A stretch of 64,000 nucleotides of DNA from Azospirillum sp. TSH58 (GTDB lineage: Bacteria > Pseudomonadota > Alphaproteobacteria > Azospirillales > Azospirillaceae): positions 571,001-635,000 of the forward strand of contig NZ_CP022367.1 in assembly GCF_003119115.1 (NCBI RefSeq), read 5' to 3'. Under the pieces are notes generated by a model that worked only from the letters and a program-made list of their open reading frames with translations, did no database searches and was not told where the DNA came from. Below are positions 50,781 through 60,206 of the stretch, piece after piece (position 1 is the stretch's first letter; each line of letters begins with the position of its first letter). The position numbers were made by a program, and so were the translations under genes.

Positions 50781-51440
50781 TCATCCGCCCGTCCGCACCA
50801 CGCCGCCGCGGCTGTCGCGGTTGGGGCCGCCGCCGTGGCCCATGTGCTTGCGCAGGAAGGCGATGACCTCCGGCGAATCCCACTCCACCGCGCCCTCGAT
50901 GCGGCCAAGCTCGCGGCCCTCCTGGTCCACCAGCAGGGTGGTCGGCAGGCCGCGCAGCTTCAGCGTCTGCATGGAGGCGCTCGACGGGTCGAGGTAGAGG
51001 GCGAGGTTCTTCACCCCGGTCCGCTGATAGAAGGGCTGCACCTGATCCTTGCCGCCGCGGTCCACCGACAGCGCCACCACCTGGAAGCCCGGCCCGCCCA
51101 GCTGCGCCTGCAGGCGGTCGAGCGCCGGCATCTCCTTCACGCAAGGGGCGCACCAGGTCGCCCACAGGTTCAGCAGGACCAGCCGGTCCTTGAACTCCGA
51201 CAGGTCCACCCGGCGCCCCTCGCCGTCCAGGAAGGGCAGCTCCGGCACCGCCTTCAGCGGCTCCATGTAGCGGAACTTGTCCAGCCCCACCGCCGTCGCT
51301 CCGGGCGCGGGCTGGTTGGCCGGCTGGTCCAGCGTCAGCACGGCGGGCGGCGGCGGGGCCGACGGCCCGGCCAGCGCCATCCACAGCCCGGCACCGCCCA
51401 GCGTCACACAAAAGATTGCGGTGGCCGCCAAAGTCCGCAT
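50781..51440 (-). CDS. TlpA-family thiol:disulfide oxidoreductase
   Basis: A 219-residue membrane-tethered thioredoxin-like protein: N-terminal helix (LAATAIFCVTLGGAGLWMAL), Pro-rich linker, then the thioredoxin fold with LVLLNLWATWCAPCVKEMPA (active site WCAPC) and the cis-Pro in LRGLPTTLLVDQEG. TlpA proteins reduce periplasmic disulfides, for instance during cytochrome oxidase maturation. It is divergent from argH with 39 nt between start codons, an arrangement found in many alphaproteobacteria. Confidence 0.88.
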   Translation of the reverse strand: MRTLAATAIFCVTLGGAGLWMALAGPSAPPPPAVLTLDQPANQPAPGATAVGLDKFRYMEPLKAVPELPFLDGEGRRVDLSEFKDRLVLLNLWATWCAPCVKEMPALDRLQAQLGGPGFQVVALSVDRGGKDQVQPFYQRTGVKNLALYLDPSSASMQTLKLRGLPTTLLVDQEGRELGRIEGAVEWDSPEVIAFLRKHMGHGGGPNRDSRGGVVRTGG

Positions 51441-51479
51441 ACTCACGCTTCCCGTCCTCCCATCCGTATTGTGTCCGCC

Positions 51480-52918
<1,439 letters not shown>

Positions 52919-52922
<4 letters not shown>

Positions 52923-53104
52923 GGCGCCCGCTGCTGATCCTGGCGACCGCCGCCGTCGCTCTGACTCTGGCTGGCTGCGGCAAGAAGCCGAGCTTCGTCG
53001 ATCCTCCGCAGGGCAAGGCCGCCGACAAGTTCCCCGGCGTCTACCCGAACCCGAAGACCGACCCCAAGCCCGGTCAGCCGTCCTCCGGAGCCCGCTTCCC
53101 ATGA
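52919..53104 (+). CDS. lptM: LptM/YifL-type small lipoprotein
   Basis: A 61-residue lipoprotein, too short to stand out by length. It has a signal with lipobox LAGC followed by GKKPSFVDPP, the LptM pattern; LptM assists assembly of the LPS translocon LptDE. GTG 52919 overlaps the argH stop and the TGA overlaps the lysA ATG, exactly filling the space between them. The argH-lptM-lysA order is common in Proteobacteria. Confidence 0.85.
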
Positions 53105-54366
53105 GCGCCTTCGCCTACCGCAACGGCGTGATGCACGCCGAATCCGTGCCGCTGTCCACCATCGCGGCGGAGGTCGGCACGCCCTTCTACTGCTATTCCA
53201 CCGCGGCGCTGGAGGCGCATTACAGCGCCTACGCCGGGGCCTTCGCGGGGCAGGACGCCGACGTCTGCTACGCGGTGAAGGCCAATTCCAACCTCGCCGT
53301 CATCCGCGCCTTCGCGCGGCTGGGCGCCGGCGCCGACGTGGTGTCGGGCGGCGAGATGCGCCGCGCGCTGGCCGGCGGCATCCCGGCTGGCAAGATCATC
53401 TTCTCCGGCGTCGGCAAGACGCGCGAGGAGATGCGCGCCGCGCTTGAGGCCGGTATCCACCAGATCAACGTGGAATCCATCCCGGAGGTGGAGGCCCTGT
53501 CGGAGGTGGCGGTCAGCCTGGGGGTCACCGCCCCCATCGCCTTCCGCGTGAATCCGGACGTGGACGCCAAGACCCACGCCAAGATCGCCACCGGCAAGAA
53601 AGAGAACAAGTTCGGCGTCGACTACGACCACGCGCGGGAGGTCTACGCCCAGGCCGCCAAGCTGCCGGGCATCAAGCCGGTGGCCATCGCCGTCCACATC
53701 GGGTCGCAGCTGACCGACCTCGCCCCCTTCCGCGCCGCCTACGAGCGGGTGGCGGCTCTGCTCCACGTCCTGCGCGAGGACGGGCACGACATCACCCGCC
53801 TCGACCTCGGCGGCGGGCTGGGCATCGTCTACAAGCACGAGGCGCCGCCGGACATCGCCGACTACGCCGCCATGGTGAAGTCGATCACCGGCAACCTCGG
53901 CTGCCGCATCTCGCTGGAGCCGGGGCGCTCGCTGGTCGGCAACGCCGGCATCCTGGTGTCGCGGGTGATCTACCTGAAGCAGGGGCTGCACCGCCGTTTC
54001 GTCATCATCGACGCGGCGATGAACGACCTGATCCGCCCCACCCTCTACGAGGCCTACCACGGCATCGTCCCGGTGACCGAGCCCGCCAGGGGCGCCGCCA
54101 CCGAGCCCTACGACGTCGTCGGTCCGGTCTGCGAGAGCGGCGACACCTTCGCGCTCCAGCGCGCGCTGCCGGCCATGGCCCCGGACGATCTGGTGGCGAT
54201 CCTGTCGGCGGGGGCCTATGGCGCGGTCATGTCCTCCACCTACAACACCCGCCCGCTGATCCCGGAGGTGCTGGTGAACGGCGACCGGTTCTCGGTCATC
54301 CGGCCGCGCGTGCCGGTGGAGGAGCTTCTGGCGCTGGACCGCGTGCCGGACTGGCTGAAGGACTGA
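53101..54366 (+). CDS. lysA: Diaminopimelate decarboxylase
   Basis: Final step of lysine synthesis: meso-diaminopimelate to lysine. The 421-residue PLP enzyme (fold type III) has the PLP lysine in CYAVKANSNLAVIRAF, GADVVSGGEMRRALAGGIPA, the glycine loop LDLGGGLGIVYK, EPGRSLVGNAGILV and the substrate-binding GPVCESGDTFALQRAL. The start overlaps the lptM stop. Confidence 0.95.
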   Translation: MSAFAYRNGVMHAESVPLSTIAAEVGTPFYCYSTAALEAHYSAYAGAFAGQDADVCYAVKANSNLAVIRAFARLGAGADVVSGGEMRRALAGGIPAGKIIFSGVGKTREEMRAALEAGIHQINVESIPEVEALSEVAVSLGVTAPIAFRVNPDVDAKTHAKIATGKKENKFGVDYDHAREVYAQAAKLPGIKPVAIAVHIGSQLTDLAPFRAAYERVAALLHVLREDGHDITRLDLGGGLGIVYKHEAPPDIADYAAMVKSITGNLGCRISLEPGRSLVGNAGILVSRVIYLKQGLHRRFVIIDAAMNDLIRPTLYEAYHGIVPVTEPARGAATEPYDVVGPVCESGDTFALQRALPAMAPDDLVAILSAGAYGAVMSSTYNTRPLIPEVLVNGDRFSVIRPRVPVEELLALDRVPDWLKD

Positions 54367-54452
54367 TCCGGTGCACCGGCAGCCGGCCCTTCACGCGAGC
54401 CGGCCGAAGACCGTCAGGAAGGGGGCATCCAACCCGAAGGGAGCCCCTTTCC

Positions 54453-54965
54453 ATGACGTCCATCCGCCTCAACGGCGCCTTTCGCGACGCCGTCGCCGAC
54501 ATCGCCCTGGCCGTCGCCCAGGACCCCAACCTCGTCGCGCTGGTCATGCGCTGGAACGAGGACGACACCCTCCTCTGGACGCTCAACTCCCTGCCCAACG
54601 GGCAGAACACCGTCCCGGGCGGCGGCGCGGCGCACGCCGAGGAGGCGCTGATCGTCAATTGGGCCGGCTATGTCGCGCAGAACGGCGGGCAGGAACCCAA
54701 CACCGTCGAGATCCTGCTGACCAAGAGCCCCTGCATGGACCGCTCTCCGGACCGTCAGATGGCCGGCGGGGCCTGGCCGCCGGGCTGTTCGTCCAAACTG
54801 CGCCAGCTCGTCCTGGCGAAGCCCGCCAACGATTGGCGCATCTGCTTCCTCGCCTATTACCAGGAGGACATCCGCATCGACGCCCAGGCCTACGGCGCCG
54901 TCGCGGAGTTCGCGGGAATCGTCAAGGCCGACGTCTATCTGTGGGCCGACCGGCACAAGGGCTGA
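54453..54965 (+). CDS. Putative zinc-dependent deaminase-fold protein
   Basis: A 170-residue protein with the zinc-binding layout of the cytidine/nucleic-acid deaminase superfamily: HAE in AAHAEEALIVNWAGYV (H61, E63) and a PC motif in LTKSPCMDRSPDRQ (C94), with the second cysteine at C112 in WPPGCSSKL. The spacing between the two cysteines (17 residues between) is far longer than the usual PCxxC. No signal peptide or toxin-delivery domain is present. Substrate unknown; free nucleosides, RNA or DNA are all possible. AAGGGAG precedes the ATG. Confidence 0.6.
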   Translation: MTSIRLNGAFRDAVADIALAVAQDPNLVALVMRWNEDDTLLWTLNSLPNGQNTVPGGGAAHAEEALIVNWAGYVAQNGGQEPNTVEILLTKSPCMDRSPDRQMAGGAWPPGCSSKLRQLVLAKPANDWRICFLAYYQEDIRIDAQAYGAVAEFAGIVKADVYLWADRHKG

Positions 54966-55068
54966 GGCCTTGGGGGTCGAAGCACAAAAAAAGGACGTGC
55001 GATAACCTCTGCACAGAACCACCCATAAGGCGTATGATTCCCCGTTCGAGAAACGGGCGGGGAACATC

Positions 55069-55488
55069 ATGGAGTGGGACGCGGCCTATGCCATCGGGCA
55101 GAGCGCGGTGGACGGAGACCACCAGCGGCTTTTTCAGCTCTTCAACCAGTTCAGCGCGGCGATCGCCGCGGGGGAAACGCGGGAATCCGCCAACCGCTTC
55201 CTGCGCGAACTGGCCGACTACTCGGCCTATCACTTCCGCCGCGAGGAAGGGCTGATGCACGCGGTCGGCTACCCCGACTACGCCAAGCACAAGAAGATGC
55301 ACGATACCTTCGCCGACTTCGTCCGCCGGCAATCCGACTCCGGCGCCCGCGATCTGGAGGAGGTCCAGTTCCTCCAGAGCTACGTCGAGATGTGGCTCTG
55401 CGGCCATATCCTGGTCATGGACAAGTGGTTTGGCGAATGGCTCGACGGGCGGGGTGAAAAGGCCGGCGCGGCGGCCCCGACGACCTGA
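55069..55488 (+). CDS. Bacteriohemerythrin
   Basis: A 139-residue di-iron O2-binding protein. Iron ligands are visible in VDGDHQRLFQLFNQ (H), YSAYHFRREEGLM (H and E), YAKHKKMHDTF (two H) and CGHILVMDKWF (H and D). Single-domain hemerythrins bind O2 for storage, sensing or delivery to oxidases and help in microaerobic conditions, which fits an organism that seeks low oxygen. The leader holds a small 6-bp hairpin (CCCGTT/AACGGG). Confidence 0.92.
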   Translation: MEWDAAYAIGQSAVDGDHQRLFQLFNQFSAAIAAGETRESANRFLRELADYSAYHFRREEGLMHAVGYPDYAKHKKMHDTFADFVRRQSDSGARDLEEVQFLQSYVEMWLCGHILVMDKWFGEWLDGRGEKAGAAAPTT

Positions 55489-55539
55489 GCGGCCGGGCCG
55501 CCGCAGCCCGGCCCTCGAAACGTTGCGACCGCGCGCCGT

Positions 55540-56022
55540 CTATTTCTTGTAGGGATTGGCCATCCACGACTGCAGATAAGTCACGAGTTCGGCGTCGCCA
55601 TCATAGTAAAGCCACTCGGTTTCCTCCTTCGACAGCGGCTTTGTCGGTGACGGCCGGTAAAGCTTGTCGTAAGGCACCGAGAAAACGTCCAGGTCGGGGG
55701 CCGTCTCGAGAATTTTCTTCACCCACCCCTCGGCTCTTACATAGAGGGTCTCGTAATCCGTGGCGACGGACACGAAGGGGTTGTCGTTCGAGTTCTCGGA
55801 TTGGCTGCCGAACGAGCTTTGCTTGATCGCCCAGTCGTTCAACGCCGAATCGCCGGGCTTGGCGAAGCCGCCGCCGACGGTGTTCCGGCGGCGCGACCTC
55901 CAGTCGGTCGCCTTCGCCTTGTCGGCGAACCGATAGACAAGGACCTGTCCGGCCTTGTTGGGGTCGAGGGTGTATCGTTCCCCGGCGGCGGTCGCGGTCG
56001 AGAATGTCTTGGGGCTTGGCAT
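55540..56022 (-). CDS. Hypothetical protein, possible ADP-ribosyltransferase-like fold
   Basis: A 160-residue cytoplasmic protein. The order of motifs recalls the ADP-ribosyltransferase fold (R-S-E class): VLVYRF (R31), NPFVSVATDYE (S85 in a [YF]-[ST]-x-[ST]-like strand), DLDVFSVPYDKL, and KEETEWLYYDG (E134/E136). This is pattern recognition without a confirmed family. AGGAGCG lies before ATG 56022. No immunity or delivery gene is adjacent. Confidence 0.45.
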   Translation of the reverse strand: MPSPKTFSTATAAGERYTLDPNKAGQVLVYRFADKAKATDWRSRRRNTVGGGFAKPGDSALNDWAIKQSSFGSQSENSNDNPFVSVATDYETLYVRAEGWVKKILETAPDLDVFSVPYDKLYRPSPTKPLSKEETEWLYYDGDAELVTYLQSWMANPYKK

Positions 56023-56284
56023 GGAAACGCTCCTGATCGGACACGGTGGCACGGGCGCGCTGCGCCTCGCCTTCTGGAGAACGTCCCACCCTCCGCGGCC
56101 GTGAACTGGAAAGGGCTCCCCCTCTACCATCCGTCGGGTTGCCTTAATTTGGACATGGCCCGATGTTTCGGTAGCCAACCGGCATGCCGGACCGCGACAG
56201 ACGGCGCAGCCGAGCCTATATCCTGACGATGTTCCGGCGGCGGTTTCTCCTCCCGCCCGGTGCCTGACCTGACGGGAGAGCGGC

Positions 56285-58888
56285 ATGAGCGACAGCAAGG
56301 ACGGGTTCCGCTTCCCCCTGCGCAAGGAGGCGCCCCCCGCACCCGCCCCGCGGGAGCCCCGCCTCCGCATGGGGCAGGCCCGCGCCGCCCTGCTCTGGGA
56401 ACGCCTGTGGCCAGCGCTCTGGGCGCCCATCACCATCGCCGGGGCCTTCCTGGCCTTGGCCCTGCTGAACGTCTTCCTGCTTCTGCCGGGCTGGCTGCAC
56501 GCCCTGGTCCTGCTGCTGTTCGCCGCTGCCATCGGCTGGACGGGGTGGCGCGGGCTGCGCGCCTTCCGCCTGCCGGACGAGGACGCCGCCCGCCGCCGGC
56601 TGGAGCGCGACAGCGGCCTGTCGCACCGCCCCCTCCATGCCCTGCGCGACACGCCCGCCGGCAACGACCCCGTCGCCGCGGAGCTGTGGCGCCTGCACCA
56701 GGAGCGGGTGCGCGCCGCCATGCGGCGGCTGCGCGTCGCCATGCCGCTGTCCGACGGGCTTGCCGCCCGGGACCGCTACGCCCTGCGGGCGCTGGTGGCG
56801 CTGGTGCTGATCGCCGCGGGCGGGGCGACCTGGGGCGACTGGAAGCCGCGCCTGACCGCCGCAATCACCCCGCATTTCGGCGGAACGGCGACGGCCACCG
56901 TCGCGACGCTCGACCTCTGGGTGACGCCGCCGGAATACACCGGCCTGCCGCCGGTCTTCCTGAAGTCGGCCAATCCCGCCCACACGCCGAGCCTCGCCGA
57001 TCCCGTTCCGGTCCCCAAGGGCAGCCTCGTGCTGGCCCGCGTCACCGGGGGCGGCGGCACGCCGTCGCTGGAGGCCGGCAGCAAGACCACCGCTTTCGAG
57101 GCCGTGGACTCCGCGACCTTCCAGATCCAGCAGCCCATCGAGGACGGCAACCGCATCGCCGTGACCCAGGGCTCCAACCTGCTGGGCGGCTGGAACGTCC
57201 GGATCATCCCGGACAACCCGCCGACCATCGCCTACGCCAGCCCCCCGGCCAAGGGCGAGCGCGGCGCGCTGCGGCTGGACTACACCGCGCAGGACGATTA
57301 TGGGCTGGCCGAGGCCAAGGCCGTCGTCCGGCTGGACCTGCCGGAGGGCGAGGCCCCGGCGCTCGACCGCAGCCCGCTGGAGCTGCCGCTGGCCCTGCCC
57401 GGCGTCCGCCCGCGCGAGGCGCGCAACGCCGCCTTCCACGACCTCACCGCCCATCCCTGGGCCGGGCTGAACGTCACCATCCGCCTGACCGCCCTCGACG
57501 GCGCCGGCCAGACCGGCAGCACCGAGGACGTGGCGATGGTCCTGCCTGAACGCGTCTTCAACCACCCCGTCGCCCGCGCCATCGTGGAGGAGCGCAAGAA
57601 GCTGACCCTGCGGCCCCAGCAGCTCCGCATCGAAGTGGCCCGCGCGCTGGCCGAGATTTCCTCCCGGCCCAGCCAGTTCGGCGGCGATCTGGTGGCCTTC
57701 CTGGCGATGCGCACCGCGGTGAACCGCCTGCTGCTCGACGAGGAGGGGGCCTCCGTCCCCGCCGTTCAGCAGCTGCTTTGGGAAACCGCGCTGCGCATCG
57801 AGGACGGCGGGCTGTCGCTGGCCGAGCGCGACCTGCGCGACGCCGAGCAACGCCTCGCCGAGGCGCTGGAGCGCGGCGCGGACGACCAGGAGCTGAAGAA
57901 GCTGATGGACGAGCTTCAGGCGGCGCTCGACAAGTTCCTCGACGCCATGGAGCAGCAGATGCGCGAGGCGCTGGAGCGCGGCGAGCAGATCCCCATGGTG
58001 CCGCCGGAAATGGCCGACCAGATGATGGACCGCCAGGACCTTCAGCGCATGATGGAACAGATGCGGCAGATGGCCGAGACCGGCGCCCGCGACGCGGCGC
58101 GGCAGATGCTGTCCCAGCTCCAGCAGATGATGGAGCAGATGCGCAACGGCGCCATGGCCCAGATGCAGCAGCAGGGCCAGAACGAGGCGGCGCAGATGAT
58201 GCGCGAGCTTCAGGAGCTGACGCAGCGGCAGCAGCAGCTGCTCGACCAGACCTTCCGCCAGTCGCAGGAGCAGATGGGCCAGCAGGACGGCCAGCAGGGC
58301 CAGCAGCAGGGGCCGCGCAACCGCCAGGGCCGTCCGCAGCAGGGTCAGCAAGGCCAGCAGGGTCAGTCCGGCAGCCCGCTGATGCAGCAGCAGGCCGAAC
58401 AGCAGGAGGCGCTGCGCCGCCAGCTCGGCGAGCTGATGCGCCGCATGGGCGAGCAGCAGGGCGGCGAGATCCCGCGCCCGCTGGGCCGCGCCGAACGGGC
58501 GATGCGCGACGCCGGACAAGCGCTCCAGCAGGGGCAGCCCGGCTCCGCCGTTCCGCCGCAGACCCAGGCGATGGACGAGCTTCAGCAGGGCATGCAGGCC
58601 ATGGCCGAGCAGATGATGCAGCAGATGATGGGGCAGCAGGGCCCGGCGATGAGCGGGCAGCAGCCCGGACAGGCGCAGCAGCGCCAGGGCCAGGGCCGCA
58701 ACCGCGATCCGCTCGGCCGCCGCCCCTCCGGCTTCGGCAACTACAACAACGAGGACGTGAAGATCCCCGAGGAGGCCGAACTCCAGCGCGCCCGCGAAAT
58801 CCTCGACGAGCTGCGCCGCCGCTCCGGCCAGTACGGCCGCCCGCAGATGGAGCGCGAGTACATCGACCGCCTGCTGAAGCAGTTCTGA
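56285..58888 (+). CDS. TIGR02302/DUF4175 family membrane protein with Gln/Met-rich region
   Basis: An 867-residue protein of an alphaproteobacterial family of unknown function. Two N-terminal membrane helices (about 45-85), a further helix near 165-180, a periplasmic beta-rich part (about 190-440), then a helical region from about 560 that becomes Gln/Met-rich (QMRQMAETGARDAARQMLSQ, then QQ/GQQGQ runs to about 800), ending with IPEEAELQRAREILDELRRR. GGGAGAG precedes ATG 56285. It lies just before rodA, suggesting an envelope role (inference). Confidence 0.85.
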   Translation: MSDSKDGFRFPLRKEAPPAPAPREPRLRMGQARAALLWERLWPALWAPITIAGAFLALALLNVFLLLPGWLHALVLLLFAAAIGWTGWRGLRAFRLPDEDAARRRLERDSGLSHRPLHALRDTPAGNDPVAAELWRLHQERVRAAMRRLRVAMPLSDGLAARDRYALRALVALVLIAAGGATWGDWKPRLTAAITPHFGGTATATVATLDLWVTPPEYTGLPPVFLKSANPAHTPSLADPVPVPKGSLVLARVTGGGGTPSLEAGSKTTAFEAVDSATFQIQQPIEDGNRIAVTQGSNLLGGWNVRIIPDNPPTIAYASPPAKGERGALRLDYTAQDDYGLAEAKAVVRLDLPEGEAPALDRSPLELPLALPGVRPREARNAAFHDLTAHPWAGLNVTIRLTALDGAGQTGSTEDVAMVLPERVFNHPVARAIVEERKKLTLRPQQLRIEVARALAEISSRPSQFGGDLVAFLAMRTAVNRLLLDEEGASVPAVQQLLWETALRIEDGGLSLAERDLRDAEQRLAEALERGADDQELKKLMDELQAALDKFLDAMEQQMREALERGEQIPMVPPEMADQMMDRQDLQRMMEQMRQMAETGARDAARQMLSQLQQMMEQMRNGAMAQMQQQGQNEAAQMMRELQELTQRQQQLLDQTFRQSQEQMGQQDGQQGQQQGPRNRQGRPQQGQQGQQGQSGSPLMQQQAEQQEALRRQLGELMRRMGEQQGGEIPRPLGRAERAMRDAGQALQQGQPGSAVPPQTQAMDELQQGMQAMAEQMMQQMMGQQGPAMSGQQPGQAQQRQGQGRNRDPLGRRPSGFGNYNNEDVKIPEEAELQRAREILDELRRRSGQYGRPQMEREYIDRLLKQF

Positions 58889-59026
58889 CCGGCCGCTGAA
58901 GCAGTTTTAAGCCGGGGGAACCGGGCGGCTTTACCGGAGGGCGGCGCTGGTGCAGTATCCGCCGCGCAAGGCGCCGCCGCTTGCCCTTCCGGCACGGATG
59001 CCCCCGGACACAACGAACGTTTCCTC

Positions 59027-60199
59027 ATGGTCGCGGTCCTTTCGAACCACGGGTCGGGCGGGCTGGCCCCGCAGCGCCCGGAACTGACGCTCGGCAGCAA
59101 GTTCCGCATGATCAACTGGGGGCTGGTGCTCCTGGTCTGCATCATCACGTCGGTCGGGGTGGCCCTGCTCTACTCGGCCGCCGGCGGCAATTGGAAGCCC
59201 TGGGCGCAGCCGCAGCTCGTGCGCGCCGTCCCCGGGCTGATCCTGATGCTGATGATCGCGCTGGTCGATGTGCGGCATCTGATGAAATCGGCCTACGCCA
59301 TCTTCCTGATCGTGCTCTGCCTGCTGGTCGCGGTGGAGCTGATGGGCCGCATCGGCATGGGCGCCCAGCGCTGGATCGACCTGGGATTCTTCCAGCTCCA
59401 GCCGTCGGAGCTGATGAAGCCGGCGCTGACCCTGGCGCTGGCCCGCTATTTCCACGGCATCTCGCTGGACCAGATCGGCCGCCCGCTGCTGCTGATCCCA
59501 CCGCTTCTGCTGGTCTTCACCCCGGTGGCCCTGGTGCTGATGCAGCCGAACCTGGGCACCTCGCTGCTGCTGATCATGGGCAGCGGCGCCGTCTTCTTCG
59601 CCGCGGGGGTGCGCATCTGGAAGTTCCTGGTGGTCATCGGCGGCGGCCTGTCGGCCATCCCCATCGCCTGGGAATTCCTGCATGATTACCAGAAGCAGCG
59701 GGTCTACACCTTCCTCGACCCGGAGACCGACCCGCTGGGCGCCGGCTACAACATCCTCCAGTCGAAGATCGCCCTGGGGTCGGGCGGGCTGTTCGGCAAG
59801 GGCTTCATGTCCGGTTCGCAGAGCCAGCTGATGTTCCTGCCGGAGAAGCACACCGACTTCATCTTCGTCGTGCTGGCGGAGGAGTTCGGGATGGTCGGCG
59901 CGCTGATCCTGCTGGCGCTGTACCTGATGCTGTTCATCTACGGCGTGGTCATCGCGCTGAGCTGCCGCAGCCAGTTCGCCCGGCTGGTGGCGGTCGGCAT
60001 GACCGCGCAGTTCTTCCTCTACGTGATGGTCAACGTGTCGATGGTCACCGGCCTGATCCCGGTGGTGGGCATCCCGCTGCCGCTGGTGTCCTACGGCGGG
60101 TCGGCGATGATGACGCTGATGATCGGCGTGGGGCTTCTGCTCAGCATGTCGGTCCACCGCGAGGTCCGCATCCCGAAGAGCGGCGTCACCGAATTGTGA
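59027..60199 (+). CDS. rodA: Rod shape-determining peptidoglycan polymerase RodA
   Basis: A SEDS-family glycosyltransferase that polymerises peptidoglycan in the elongasome with PBP2. The 390-residue protein has about ten membrane helices, and the SEDS motifs MGAQRWIDLGFFQLQPSELM, PNLGTSLLLIMGSGAVFFA, NILQSKIALGSGGLFGKGF, LPEKHTDFIFVVLAEEFG and PLPLVSYGGSAMMTLMIGVG. The usual neighbours (mreBCD, mrdA) are not seen; it stands between TIGR02302 and a sensor kinase. Confidence 0.94.
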   Translation: MVAVLSNHGSGGLAPQRPELTLGSKFRMINWGLVLLVCIITSVGVALLYSAAGGNWKPWAQPQLVRAVPGLILMLMIALVDVRHLMKSAYAIFLIVLCLLVAVELMGRIGMGAQRWIDLGFFQLQPSELMKPALTLALARYFHGISLDQIGRPLLLIPPLLLVFTPVALVLMQPNLGTSLLLIMGSGAVFFAAGVRIWKFLVVIGGGLSAIPIAWEFLHDYQKQRVYTFLDPETDPLGAGYNILQSKIALGSGGLFGKGFMSGSQSQLMFLPEKHTDFIFVVLAEEFGMVGALILLALYLMLFIYGVVIALSCRSQFARLVAVGMTAQFFLYVMVNVSMVTGLIPVVGIPLPLVSYGGSAMMTLMIGVGLLLSMSVHREVRIPKSGVTEL

Positions 60200-60206
60200 C
60201 GCCGCC

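Noticed and set aside
54453..56022. Complete toxin-antitoxin or polymorphic toxin locus
   Set aside because: Although deaminase- and ART-like patterns are close, they lie on opposite strands with a hemerythrin between, lack delivery domains, and no immunity-like gene overlaps them.
56216..58519. 767-codon minus-strand frame rich in Leu/His/Gln opposite TIGR02302
   Set aside because: Antisense of a Q/M-rich coding region gives Leu/His runs; no initiation signal or domain.
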